DNA of 16,378 nucleotides from Rhodothermaceae bacterium (GTDB lineage: Bacteria; Bacteroidota; Rhodothermia; Rhodothermales; Rubricoccaceae): contig JABDIZ010000370.1 of assembly GCA_013003465.1 (NCBI GenBank), positions 1 through 16,378 on the forward strand, in the 5' to 3' direction. Shown here piece by piece: positions 8,747 through 16,351 of the stretch. How positions within the stretch are numbered: the first letter of the stretch is position 1; each line of letters starts with the position of its first letter. The notes beneath the pieces were generated by a model, which saw only the letters and a program-made list of their open reading frames with translations, was not told the origin of the DNA and did not search any database. The position numbers were made by a program, and so were the translations under genes.

Positions 8747-8807
8747 GCTTTGGGCTAGGAGCTAGCGGCTGCGAGGCGCAAAGCCCACAGCCCCTGGCCT
8801 CAAGCCA
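8747..8807. repeat. Opposed heptamer tandem repeats between pdhA and pdhB
   Basis: GCTTTGG, GCTAGGA, GCTAGCG and GCTGCGA occupy 8747-8774. AAAGCCC, ACAGCCC, CTGGCCT and CAAGCCA occupy 8780-8807. Each set has a 7-base period, with GCT or GCC at a fixed place, and the two are roughly inverted copies. The second array runs over the pdhA stop codon (8800-8802) into its last codon. The sequence differs from the array in the next gap, but the period and opposed arrangement are the same. Confidence 0.6.
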
Positions 8808-9933
8808 AGAAGGGATAATCCTCTTGGGTGTAGATGTCTTCGTACATCGTCTCGAGAGGCGGGAACGGGCTGTTCTCCGCGAACTCGACGGCCTCCATCA
8901 CTTCGGCCTTCACCTCTTCGTCGAGCGCATCAAGTTGCTCGTTCGTGGCGATGTCGTTTTCGAGGAGGTAGGCCTTGAAGACGAGGATGGGGTCTTCGTC
9001 TTTCTTCTGCTCCAACTCCTCCTTGGTGCGGTATTTCTGCGGGTCTGACATCGAGTGGCCGCGGTATCGGTACGTGCGGATCTCGACCAGCGCAGGTTTG
9101 CCCGCGCGCGCCTCGTCGGCCAGTTCCTTCATCGCGTGGTAGACCTCGAACACATCCATGCCGTCCACGATGGCGCCGGTCATGCCGTAGGCATAGGCCT
9201 GCTTGTAGAGGTCGGGCTCGGCCGTGGCCCGGTGGACGGCCGTGCCCATTGCGTACTCGTTGTTCTCGACGACGAGCAGCACCGGCAATTCGTAGAGCGC
9301 TGCCAGGTTGGCCGCCTCGTGGAAGGCGCCCTGGTTGATGGCGCCGTCGCCGAAGTAGGTCAGCGCGCAGCCGCCCGTCTCTTTGTATTTGAGCGCGAAG
9401 GCCATCCCTACGCCGACAGGAATCTGGCCGCCGACGATGCCGTGCCCGCCGTAGAACGACTTCTCGACATCGAAGAAGTGCATCGAGCCGCCCTTGCCGC
9501 GCGAGCAGCCGTCGATCTTGCCGAACAGCTCGGCCATGCCGGCCTTGCTGCTCATGCCGCGGGCGAGCGCGAGGCCGTGGTCGCGGTAGGCCGTAATGAT
9601 GGGATCGTCGGGGCGCGTGGCCCAGACCGAGCCGACCGACACGGCCTCCTGCCCGATGTAGAGGTGGAGGAAGCCCGAGATCTTCTGACGACCGTACATC
9701 TGCGCGGCGCGTTCCTCGAAGCGGCGCTGGAGCATCATGCTGCGGTACATCGCCAGCAGCGTCTCCGCCTCGAGGCCGAGGCTCTCGTGCGTGTGGCCGC
9801 TGTCCCAGTAGCGCCGGAAGTCGCCGGGTTCGGGCGTGAAGGCGCGCGAGGCGCCGTTGGCCGTCGCCTTCGACTTCGCGGTCGTCTTGCGGGGCGTGCG
9901 CTTCTTGGTCGTGGACTTCGTGCTGCCAGCCAT
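8800..9933 (-). CDS. pdhA: Pyruvate dehydrogenase E1 component, alpha subunit
   Basis: This is the thiamine-diphosphate-binding alpha subunit of the PDH E1 heterotetramer. The 377 residues contain RFEERAAQMYG (71-81), the GFLHLYIGQEA block, YRDHG (116-120) and GKGGSMHFFD. The ThDP motif runs from GDG (195-197) to NN (224-225), and the conserved loop HSMSDPQKYR spans 293-302. In mitochondrial E1 that loop carries the regulatory serines; no PDH kinase gene is visible here. Residues 1-27 are an unusual low-complexity Lys/Thr/Ser/Arg tail (TKSTTKKRTPRKTTAKSK) before the conserved fold. No internal ATG lies between it and the conserved domain, so I keep the start at 9933. It is the first gene of the four-gene minus-strand operon, and the promoter must lie in 9934-10165. 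Confidence 0.95.
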   Translation of the reverse strand: MAGSTKSTTKKRTPRKTTAKSKATANGASRAFTPEPGDFRRYWDSGHTHESLGLEAETLLAMYRSMMLQRRFEERAAQMYGRQKISGFLHLYIGQEAVSVGSVWATRPDDPIITAYRDHGLALARGMSSKAGMAELFGKIDGCSRGKGGSMHFFDVEKSFYGGHGIVGGQIPVGVGMAFALKYKETGGCALTYFGDGAINQGAFHEAANLAALYELPVLLVVENNEYAMGTAVHRATAEPDLYKQAYAYGMTGAIVDGMDVFEVYHAMKELADEARAGKPALVEIRTYRYRGHSMSDPQKYRTKEELEQKKDEDPILVFKAYLLENDIATNEQLDALDEEVKAEVMEAVEFAENSPFPPLETMYEDIYTQEDYPFLA

Positions 9934-10165
9934 GAGCAGGGCGTGCTGAGGGAATGGGTGGAGAGCGCCGAACGGGCGCGCGAAAAGATACGCCGGGCGG
10001 TCGTCACACTCGCATCGGCGTGCGGGGTTCTACGCCGCTTCATCGACGCCGGTCCGGTTGCCCGGCATTCCTCTTCCCGCTATCCTCTGCTGTCTCGTTT
10101 TCCGTGTTGCGTGGTTTGCCCAGGGCCTACGCAACGCCCCTCTCGCTCCCACCGGTTCATCGTCC
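9934..10165. promoter_or_regulatory. Divergent promoter region for pdh operon and LURP-like gene
   Basis: This 232-base gap separates two divergent start codons, so both promoters should be here. The only AT-rich box near pdhA is AAAAGATAC at 9983-9991. Read on the minus strand as GTATCTTTT, it resembles the TAnnTTTG box of Bacteroidota promoters. I see no convincing partner box upstream. Upstream of the plus-strand gene no promoter is clear. Treat the region as regulatory by position only. Confidence 0.3.
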
Positions 10166-10756
10166 ATGGAGTATCCGCTCCACCTCTCGTTCAAGATCGT
10201 CGCCGTCAACCCGCAGGTGACGGTGACGGATGCCACCGGCGCCCTCGTCCTCTACGTCAAGCAGAAGGCCTTCCGCCTCAAGGAGGATGTGACCATCTAC
10301 GCCGACCGCGAGCGGACGCAGCCGCTCTACTCACTCCGCGCCGACCGCGTGATCGACTTCAACGCGTCGTACCACATCGTCGACGCCCAGGGCACGCCGT
10401 TCGGCGTCGTGCGGCGGGAGGGCATGCGCTCGATCTGGAAGAGCCGCTACGACGTGCTCGACGCCGAGGGCGGGCACGTCTTCGACATCCAGGAGGACAA
10501 CCCGTGGATCAAGGTGCTCGACGCGACGGCGGGCGAGGTGCCGTTCCTCAACTGGCTCACGGGCTACCTCTTCCATCCCTCGTACACCACCGCGCGCCCG
10601 GACGGAACGCCGGTGTTCCACCTGGTCAAGCAACCCGCGTTCTGGGAGGGCAAGTTTCGCCTCGACCGGCTCACCGATCAGATCGAACCGGAGGACGAGG
10701 TCCGGGCCGTGCTCAGCCTGCTCATGATGATCCTGCTAGAACGCGCCCGCGGCTGA
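10166..10756 (+). CDS. LURP-one-related (tubby-like fold) family protein
   Basis: The protein has 196 residues from the ATG at 10166. The upstream in-frame extension to 10058 is Cys/Leu-rich without family features, and I exclude it. The sequence has the pattern of LURP-one-related/phospholipid-scramblase-like proteins: successive beta strands such as VTVTDATGALVLYVKQKAFRL (split at 18-38), VTIYADRERTQPLYSLRADR and YHIVDAQGTPFGVVRR. It ends in a hydrophobic C-terminal helix (VLSLLMMILLE) that in this fold runs through the centre of the barrel. There is no signal peptide. Function in bacteria is unknown; membrane-lipid association is suggested by the family only. It precedes the GT2 gene by 60 bases in the same direction, so co-transcription is possible. 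Family assignment from recall of the fold pattern. Confidence 0.6.
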   Translation: MEYPLHLSFKIVAVNPQVTVTDATGALVLYVKQKAFRLKEDVTIYADRERTQPLYSLRADRVIDFNASYHIVDAQGTPFGVVRREGMRSIWKSRYDVLDAEGGHVFDIQEDNPWIKVLDATAGEVPFLNWLTGYLFHPSYTTARPDGTPVFHLVKQPAFWEGKFRLDRLTDQIEPEDEVRAVLSLLMMILLERARG

Positions 10757-10816
10757 AGCGGTGGTGGTTTGCACTAACGAGGTCGCCGTATTCTTCGCCC
10801 TCTTCCCTGGGGCCTC

Positions 10817-11581
10817 GTGGACGTACTCTTCTCTTCCATCCCGACCGCTGCCGACCGCACCTCGCGCGCCGTCGTCGTCATCCCGACGTACAACGAGGCG
10901 CAGAACATCGGGGCGGCGCTCAAGCAGGTGATGGCGCTCGAAGGCGAGATCGCGGCCATCGTGGTGGACGACGGCTCCCCGGACGGCACGGCCGCCATCG
11001 TGCGGCAACTCCAGGTCGAGTACCCCGACCGCATCGGCCTGATCGAGCGGCCGGGCAAGCAGGGCCTCGGCACGGCCTACCTGGCGGGCTTCCGCGCGGC
11101 GCTCGACGCGGGCTTCGCTTACATCTGTGAGATGGACGCCGACTTCTCGCACAACCCGCAGGACTTGCCGCTGCTGATCGAAGCCTGCCGGACGAGTGCG
11201 GATGTGGCCATTGGGAGCCGGTACGTCGGCGGCGTGCGCGTGGTCAACTGGCCCCTCTCGCGTCTCGTGCTCTCGTACGGCGCGGGGGTCTACACGCGTG
11301 CCATCACGCGCCTGCCCATCAACGACGTGACGGCGGGCTTCAAGTGCTTCCGCCGGGCGGTGCTGGAGGCCATCGACCTCGACCGCGTCAAGTCGAACGG
11401 CTACTCGTTTCAGATCGAGATGACGTACCGGGCGTGGCGCAAGGGGTTCTCGCTTGTCGAGGTGCCGATTGTGTTCACGGAGCGCGCCGAGGGGCAGAGC
11501 AAAATGAGCAAGTCCATCGTCCGCGAGGCGATGCGCAAGGTGTGGGAGCTGCGCTGGCTGGATCTGCGCGGCAAGCTCTAA
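10817..11581 (+). CDS. GT2 glycosyltransferase, polyprenyl-phosphate mannose synthase-like
   Basis: The protein (254 residues) belongs to the dolichol-phosphate mannosyltransferase branch of GT2. These enzymes move mannose or another hexose from a nucleotide sugar to a polyprenyl phosphate at the cytoplasmic face of the membrane. Visible motifs are VVIPTYNEAQNI (20-31), VVDDGSPDGT (49-58), RPGKQGLGTAYLAGF (78-92), the metal-binding EMDADFSHNP (105-114), GSRYVGG (133-139) and AGFKCFRR (173-180). The N-terminal catalytic domain stands alone with no C-terminal membrane segments, as in the soluble type of human DPM1 and the Mycobacterium Ppm1 catalytic domain. The start is a GTG at 10817; no ATG lies in frame before the catalytic motif and there is no Shine-Dalgarno motif. 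Exact sugar and lipid cannot be told. Confidence 0.88.
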   Translation: MDVLFSSIPTAADRTSRAVVVIPTYNEAQNIGAALKQVMALEGEIAAIVVDDGSPDGTAAIVRQLQVEYPDRIGLIERPGKQGLGTAYLAGFRAALDAGFAYICEMDADFSHNPQDLPLLIEACRTSADVAIGSRYVGGVRVVNWPLSRLVLSYGAGVYTRAITRLPINDVTAGFKCFRRAVLEAIDLDRVKSNGYSFQIEMTYRAWRKGFSLVEVPIVFTERAEGQSKMSKSIVREAMRKVWELRWLDLRGKL

Positions 11582-11613
11582 GAGACTGTTGGGGGAAGTC
11601 TTCAAACAGTCTC
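11582..11613. terminator. 9-bp perfect hairpin directly after the GT2 stop codon
   Basis: GAGACTGTT (11582-11590) pairs with AACAGTCTC (11605-11613). The 14-base loop itself contains the small palindrome GAAG-T-CTTC. The hairpin starts on the base after the TAA. No T-tract follows. It may end the GT2 transcript, act as a leader structure 47 bases before aceK, or be a tiny palindromic element. Confidence 0.45.
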
Positions 11614-11659
11614 GAAAGCGGGCGCTACTTTCCGTCTCCCGCTCCGCCGCCGCGACGCC

Positions 11660-13459
11660 GTGCCCGACGCCGCCCCTCACGCCCGCACCATTCTGGACGG
11701 CTTCGACCGTCTCCAGGACCGCTTTGCGGCCGTCACGCTCCGCGCCCGGACGCGCTTCGAGGCGCGGGACTGGGGCGGCCTCCGCGCCGACCACGCCGAG
11801 CGCATCGACCTCTACGCCGGCATCGTCGGCGCCGTCGTGGACACACTCCACGGTGAGCTAGCCGGCGCCCTGCACGACAAGCCAGCCTGGGCGGCCATGA
11901 AGGCGGCCTACGCCGCGCTTGTCGCCGGTCGGCCGGACTGGGAACTCGCCGAGACGTTCTTCAACTCGATCACCCGCCGCATCTTCACCACCGTCGGGGT
12001 GGACCCACAGATCGAGTTCGTGGCGAGCGAGCAGCAGACGCCGCCGCCGCGCCCCGTCTGCCACGTATGGGAATGCGACGGGACGGTCGAATCGCTCTTC
12101 CGTGGGGTGCTGGACACCTACGCGTTCGCCGTCCCGTACGAAGACGCCGAGCGCGACGCGGCGGCCCTCGCCCGTGCCGTAAAAGACCACCTTCGCGCCG
12201 TGGGTGCCGTGGGGCACGTGGACCGGGTGGAGTTGGCCGAGCCCGTCTTCTTCCGCGCCGACGGGGCCTATCTCGTCGGCTGGCTCTTCGCCGGGGGCAT
12301 GCACATGCCCATTGCGCTCGCCCTCCGCAACGACCCGCCCGAGAAGGAAGACCCCGCGGCCTACGAGGGCCCCGGCGGCATCCGCGTGGACGCGCTCCTG
12401 CTCGGTGAGGACGAGGTGAGCATCCTCTTCTCGTTCGCGCGCAGCTACTTCCTCGTCGACACGGACCGCGTCTACGACCTCGTGCGCTTTCTCAAAACGT
12501 TGCTGCCGCGCAAGCGCGTGGCCGAGCTCTACATCGTCCTCGGCCACAACAAGCACGGCAAGACCGAGCTCTACCGCGACCTCCTCCGCCACCTCGCCCA
12601 GGCCGACCCCGACGAGCGGTTCGTCCGCGCCCCCGGCCAGCCGGGCATGGTCATGATCACGTTCACCATGCCCGGCTACGACATGGTCTTCAAGCTGATC
12701 AAGGACCGGTTCGACCCGCCCAAGACGGTCTCGCGCCAGCAGGTGCTCGACTCGTACCGCCTCGTCTTTCGCCACGACCGCGCCGGTCGGCTCGTGGATG
12801 CGCAGCCCTTCGAGCACCTCCGGTTCGCGCGTACCCGCTTCTCCGAAGCGCTGCTCGCTGAACTCCTCGATGTCGCGCCGAGCCAGGTCGAGGTGGGTGA
12901 GGGACACGTCGATGTGGCCTTCCTCTACATGGAGCGCCAGGTGACGCCGCTCGACCTCTACGTCCGCCAGCACGGCGACGCGGCCGCGCCCGCCGTCATC
13001 GACTACGGCCACGCCATCAAGGACCTCGCCGCCAGCGGGATCTTTCCGGGCGACCTCCTCCTCAAAAACTTCGGCGTCACGCGCCACGGCCGCGTCGTGT
13101 TCTACGACTACGACGAGCTCGGCTTCCTGACCGACTACGACTTCCGCAACAAGCCCGAGCCGCAGCACGAGTGGCAGGAGATGGCTGCCGAGCCGTGGTT
13201 CTACGTCGGCGAGCGCGATGTCTTCCCCGAGGAGTTCGAGGCGGCGCTGGGGCTCCCGGCCTCGCTCCGCGCCGTCTTCAAGGCGCACCACGCCGACCTC
13301 CTGGGCCCGGACTTCTGGAACGCGATGAAGGAGCGGCAGGCTCGCGGCGAGCCGGTCCCCATCGTGCCCTACCCGGAGCAGCGGCGGCTCGGCACTGACC
13401 CGCGCGAGCACGTCCGCACCCAGGCCCCCACGCCCCTCGCCGGACACGCGGCCCCCTGA
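11660..13459 (+). CDS. aceK: Isocitrate dehydrogenase kinase/phosphatase
   Basis: AceK phosphorylates and dephosphorylates isocitrate dehydrogenase, setting the branch between the TCA cycle and the glyoxylate shunt. The 599-residue length is close to the E. coli enzyme (578). Conserved blocks are SITRRIFTTVGVDP (103-116), the ATP-binding HGKTELYRDL (299-308), MVFKLIKDRF (342-351, with the ATP-contacting lysine) and HDRAGRLVDAQPFE (372-385). D380 there matches the phosphatase aspartate by alignment to E. coli from memory. FPGDLLLKNFGVTRHG (462-477) and VVFYDYDE (479-486) carry the kinase-like Asp/Asn residues at D465, N470 and D483. The start is GTG at 11660. The preceding in-frame stop is the TAA of the GT2 gene, and no other start lies between. 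It sits 91 bases before icd, its substrate gene, instead of in an aceBAK operon. Confidence 0.96.
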   Translation: MPDAAPHARTILDGFDRLQDRFAAVTLRARTRFEARDWGGLRADHAERIDLYAGIVGAVVDTLHGELAGALHDKPAWAAMKAAYAALVAGRPDWELAETFFNSITRRIFTTVGVDPQIEFVASEQQTPPPRPVCHVWECDGTVESLFRGVLDTYAFAVPYEDAERDAAALARAVKDHLRAVGAVGHVDRVELAEPVFFRADGAYLVGWLFAGGMHMPIALALRNDPPEKEDPAAYEGPGGIRVDALLLGEDEVSILFSFARSYFLVDTDRVYDLVRFLKTLLPRKRVAELYIVLGHNKHGKTELYRDLLRHLAQADPDERFVRAPGQPGMVMITFTMPGYDMVFKLIKDRFDPPKTVSRQQVLDSYRLVFRHDRAGRLVDAQPFEHLRFARTRFSEALLAELLDVAPSQVEVGEGHVDVAFLYMERQVTPLDLYVRQHGDAAAPAVIDYGHAIKDLAASGIFPGDLLLKNFGVTRHGRVVFYDYDELGFLTDYDFRNKPEPQHEWQEMAAEPWFYVGERDVFPEEFEAALGLPASLRAVFKAHHADLLGPDFWNAMKERQARGEPVPIVPYPEQRRLGTDPREHVRTQAPTPLAGHAAP

Positions 13460-13491
13460 CGCTCTACGCTGGCACCACGCGGCTGGAGCCG

Positions 13492-13509
13492 TACCCCCGT
13501 TTCGGGGTA
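13492..13509. promoter_or_regulatory. 6-bp hairpin in the aceK-icd gap
   Basis: TACCCC (13492-13497) pairs with GGGGTA (13504-13509) around CGTTTC. It lies 33 bases after the aceK stop and 41 bases before the icd start. It could be an intercistronic processing or attenuation structure that lets icd be made in excess over aceK. The role is inferred from position. Confidence 0.35.
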
Positions 13510-13550
13510 TGTTCCGGTCCCTCCCCCTGTTCATCCCTTCGCCCCTCCTC

Positions 13551-14804
<1,254 letters not shown>

Positions 14805-14813
14805 ATCGGCGGT

Positions 14814-14827
14814 GCCCCCTCCGGGGC
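14814..14827 (+). terminator. Short GC hairpin downstream of icd
   Basis: GCCCC (14814-14818) pairs with GGGGC (14823-14827) around CTCC, ten bases after the icd stop and 16 bases before the convergent small gene. No T-tract follows, so this is a weak candidate terminator. Confidence 0.35.
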
Positions 14828-14842
14828 CAGAACGCTTGCATC

Positions 14843-15115
14843 TCAGAGCCAGTCCGGCAGATCGCGCGTTCGTCTTGAGCGGATGACGCGGACGGCCGTG
14901 CTCACCTCGCGCAATACAGGACGGCTGCGCTTCCGCCCGGAGAGGACTGCCTTGATGTATTCGTAGCCTCGTTCGTACCCTGCTGCGTTCAACGTTCGGT
15001 GTACGTATGCGATGGTAATCCGGCCACTCCGACCATCATCGCACATCCGAGCCCGGATGGTCCGGCGTATCTGCTCGTATCGGGCGATTTCTTCTGGGGA
15101 GAACGGTTTCGCCAT
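14843..15115 (-). CDS. Small basic protein, putative HTH DNA-binding
   Basis: The 90-residue basic protein has no family I can name. An N-terminal helix (FSPEEIARYEQIRRTIRARM) leads into ITIAYVHRTLNAAGY. The next segment, YEYIKAVLSGRKRSRPVLREV, resembles the recognition part of Cro/CI-type helix-turn-helix proteins, where a V-L-x-G-(R/K)-R pattern is followed by a basic stretch and a helix. AGGA lies 5-8 bases upstream of the ATG at 15115, a fair ribosome binding site. Two copies of an 11-bp repeat lie 27-53 bases upstream of the start, which is where an autoregulator's operator would sit. The gene is divergent from the cassette array, in the position where an integron integrase is normally found, but it is not an integrase. 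DNA binding is an inference. Confidence 0.55.
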   Translation of the reverse strand: MAKPFSPEEIARYEQIRRTIRARMCDDGRSGRITIAYVHRTLNAAGYERGYEYIKAVLSGRKRSRPVLREVSTAVRVIRSRRTRDLPDWL

Positions 15116-15141
15116 GCGTTCCTATCTTGCTGGAGCACCCC

Positions 15142-15168
15142 CTAGGGTACCAGAAAGCTAGGGTACCA
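15142..15168. repeat. Two 11-bp direct repeats, operator or attI-like element
   Basis: CTAGGGTACCA occurs at 15142-15152 and again at 15158-15168, 16 bases apart start to start. A related GGTACCA is at 15218-15224. The pair lies between the minus-strand HTH-like gene and the first cassette junction at 15185. It could be the operator of that gene. Alternatively it could correspond to the integrase-binding direct repeats found beside attI sites. Confidence 0.5.
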
Positions 15169-15184
15169 AGCAGCTTAAGTGCTG

Positions 15185-15191
15185 GTTATAC
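15185..15191 (+). other. First cassette junction, core site GTTATAC
   Basis: The core site reads G^TTATAC, with the recombination point expected between 15185 and 15186. The ten bases 15185-15194 (GTTATACGGC) are the exact reverse complement of 15464-15473, the R'' end of the first cassette's attC. No attC-like arm lies to its left, so it is either an attI-type site or an insertion at a secondary site. Confidence 0.65.
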
Positions 15192-15585
15192 GGCTTGGCA
15201 GCCGTAGTGGGCACCCCGGTACCAAATTCCTATGCCACAGAGGAAGAAAGATGAAAGGGAGCATGCGACAGGTTCTCCGGGATATCGCGATCACCACACC
15301 CATCACGTTCGTCGTCACGGCAGTCGTTACCTATCTCTACAGTCTGCTCGTGCACGAAGCGGGGGCGGTGAACTGGGAGACGGCTTTCCAGTTAGCCCTC
15401 ATCTTCGGAATCGTATTGCCGCTGACCCGTGCCCGCTCCGACGCCCCGAGGTCGTAGAAGAACGCCGTATAACCCCGCAATTCAGCCGACCCAAAGCCAG
15501 AGGGTCTGGGCTTGCATTTATCGTTGGCGTCTCGTTGCTTTTAGACGAGATTGTGCCGTCAGCTTTGGGCGGCTCATCGCTACCG
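15186..15585 (+). mobile_element. Integron gene cassette 1
   Basis: This 400-bp unit begins with TTATACGGC, carries one plus-strand gene (15251-15457) and ends in an attC-like site. The gene-then-attC order and short non-coding margins (65 bases before the gene) are standard for integron cassettes. Cassette start and attC R'' end are fully complementary over ten bases, as expected of a circle integrated by an integrase. Confidence 0.75.
15251..15457 (+). CDS. Small two-helix membrane protein, cassette-borne
   Basis: The protein has 68 residues from the ATG at 15251, which is preceded by AGAGGA at 15239-15244, one of the best ribosome binding sites in the window. The same frame is open upstream to 15179, but that would cross the cassette junction and lacks a binding site. 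Two hydrophobic segments are visible: residues 14-34 (ITTPITFVVTAVVTYLYSLL) and 43-59 (ETAFQLALIFGIVLPLT). Basic residues flank both ends. I do not recognise a family. Small membrane proteins of this kind are common cargo of cassette arrays. The strong ribosome binding site contrasts with the host genes, which mostly lack one. Its function is unknown. Confidence 0.65.
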   Translation: MKGSMRQVLRDIAITTPITFVVTAVVTYLYSLLVHEAGAVNWETAFQLALIFGIVLPLTRARSDAPRS

Positions 15586-15591
15586 TTGGGC
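15464..15591 (+). other. attC-like recombination site of cassette 1
   Basis: The site starts with R'' (GCCGTATAAC, 15464-15473) and L'' (AGCCGACCCAAAGC, 15484-15497). After a central region come L' (GCTTTGGGCGGCT, 15562-15574) and R' core GTTGGGC (15585-15591). L'' and L' pair except for one extra A at 15489, matching the extrahelical base of folded attC sites. From R'' core to R' core it spans 125 bp, the size class of Vibrio VCR sites. A hand comparison with the next attC shows shared central blocks such as TTGCAT and GGCGTCTC. Confidence 0.75.
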
Positions 15592-16345
15592 GGCTGATCG
15601 CCCCTCGCGAGCACCACTAAACCCTATGCCAGATCCTTACGATACGCTTTCGATATTCGCCCAAGTAGCTCTTGCCTTAGCAGGTTTCTCTGGCATTGTG
15701 GTTGCTCTCGGACACCGGTCTGTAGGAGAACTGACTCCCCTTGAAGCTCGACGTCTGGTTAACCTGTTCACATTCTCCGGCTTGGTGTTCATTTTAACCT
15801 TACTCGGTATATCGCTCCTTCACATTGAGCACGTTGATACTAGTTTTCTATGGCGCAATGGAAGTGCTGTCCTTGTGTTAACTGGCATACCCTGGATGAT
15901 TCTTGACTGGCACAAGATTCATCGTCTAAGTCCTGAGGAGAGGTCCAAGATAAGAGGAATTATTATCTACCCCTCTACGGTAATAGCCATATTCGCTTTG
16001 TTGCTGCAGTTAGTAAACATATTCATACTGGGCGTAGCGTGGCCTTTCTTCGTGGCGTTGGTGGCCCAACTCGCCTTTACTTTTCAGCAGTTTATTTTGC
16101 TGGTTTGGTCCGGCCTTCGCGATCACTGACGAAGGCTGTGCTTATCGTGTTTTTTCCACTACCATCATCTCCATCAGGAACCGGAAGTATAGGCAACATA
16201 CCATAGTGTCTTTGTCTCTACAGTGCCGCCCAACCCTGCGGTGCAGCCGACCCCAAGCGTGACGGTCTTGCTTGCATATTTCGTCGGCGTCTCATTGCTT
16301 GTCTGCTACCGTCATACGTCAGCTTTGGGCGGCTGATCGCTACTG
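15586..16345 (+). mobile_element. Integron gene cassette 2
   Basis: This 760-bp unit begins TTGGGCGGC at 15586 and carries one plus-strand gene (15626-16129). Its attC-like site has an R'' end, GCCGCCCAAC (16225-16234), that is the exact reverse complement of 15585-15594. The gene part is markedly AT-richer than the host. Hand counts of lines 15661, 15781 and 15961 give 33, 25 and 23 G+C of 60. Confidence 0.75.
15626..16129 (+). CDS. Multi-pass membrane protein of unknown function, cassette-borne
   Basis: The protein has 167 residues from the ATG at 15626. The frame is open further upstream to 15551, but that would start inside the attC site of cassette 1 and is rejected. Hydrophobic segments lie near residues 10-29 (FAQVALALAGFSGIVVALG), 46-66, 78-94, 112-134 and 137-160, so four or five membrane passes. 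The N-terminal IFAQVALALAGFSGIV, followed by a short charged loop with LTPLEARRL, resembles a widespread family of uncharacterised bacterial membrane proteins that I know only as hypothetical. Codon use (many TTA, GTA, ATA, TCT) and lower G+C differ sharply from pckA, aceK and icd, which supports recent acquisition. It lies 40 bases inside the cassette, in the standard orientation toward attC. Confidence 0.75.
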   Translation: MPDPYDTLSIFAQVALALAGFSGIVVALGHRSVGELTPLEARRLVNLFTFSGLVFILTLLGISLLHIEHVDTSFLWRNGSAVLVLTGIPWMILDWHKIHRLSPEERSKIRGIIIYPSTVIAIFALLLQLVNIFILGVAWPFFVALVAQLAFTFQQFILLVWSGLRDH

Positions 16346-16351
16346 TTCTGC
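16225..16351 (+). other. attC-like recombination site of cassette 2
   Basis: R'' is GCCGCCCAAC (16225-16234) and L'' is CAGCCGACCCCAAGC (16244-16258). L' is GCTTTGGGCGGCTG (16322-16335) and R' core is GTTCTGC (16345-16351). L'' and L' pair with an extra A at 16250 and one mismatch, the same extrahelical A as in the first site. The R' core carries the first bases of the next cassette, so it does not match R'', which is expected in an array. Core-to-core length is 124 bp. Confidence 0.75.

Noticed and set aside
7663..8807. Heptamer arrays as a CRISPR or phase-variable tract
   Set aside because: The repeats are 7 bases, degenerate and without spacers. They lie between genes, not within a reading frame that length changes would switch.
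9055..11130. A 691-codon plus-strand open frame
   Set aside because: It runs antisense to pdhA and then out of frame through the LURP-like and GT2 genes, all of which have clear family motifs. Its own product is low-complexity.
11582..11613. Palindrome as insertion-sequence ends
   Set aside because: There is no transposase, target duplication or internal sequence; only 32 bases are present.
13509..13550. Upstream ATG that would extend Icd by 14 residues
   Set aside because: The extension is unlike Icd N-termini and overlaps a hairpin. The ATG at 13551 gives the usual start and puts the target serine at 113.
14805..14842. A further attC site between icd and the small minus-strand gene, which would make that gene a cassette
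   Set aside because: No GTTRRRY core with matching R'' and L arms is present, only a short GC hairpin.
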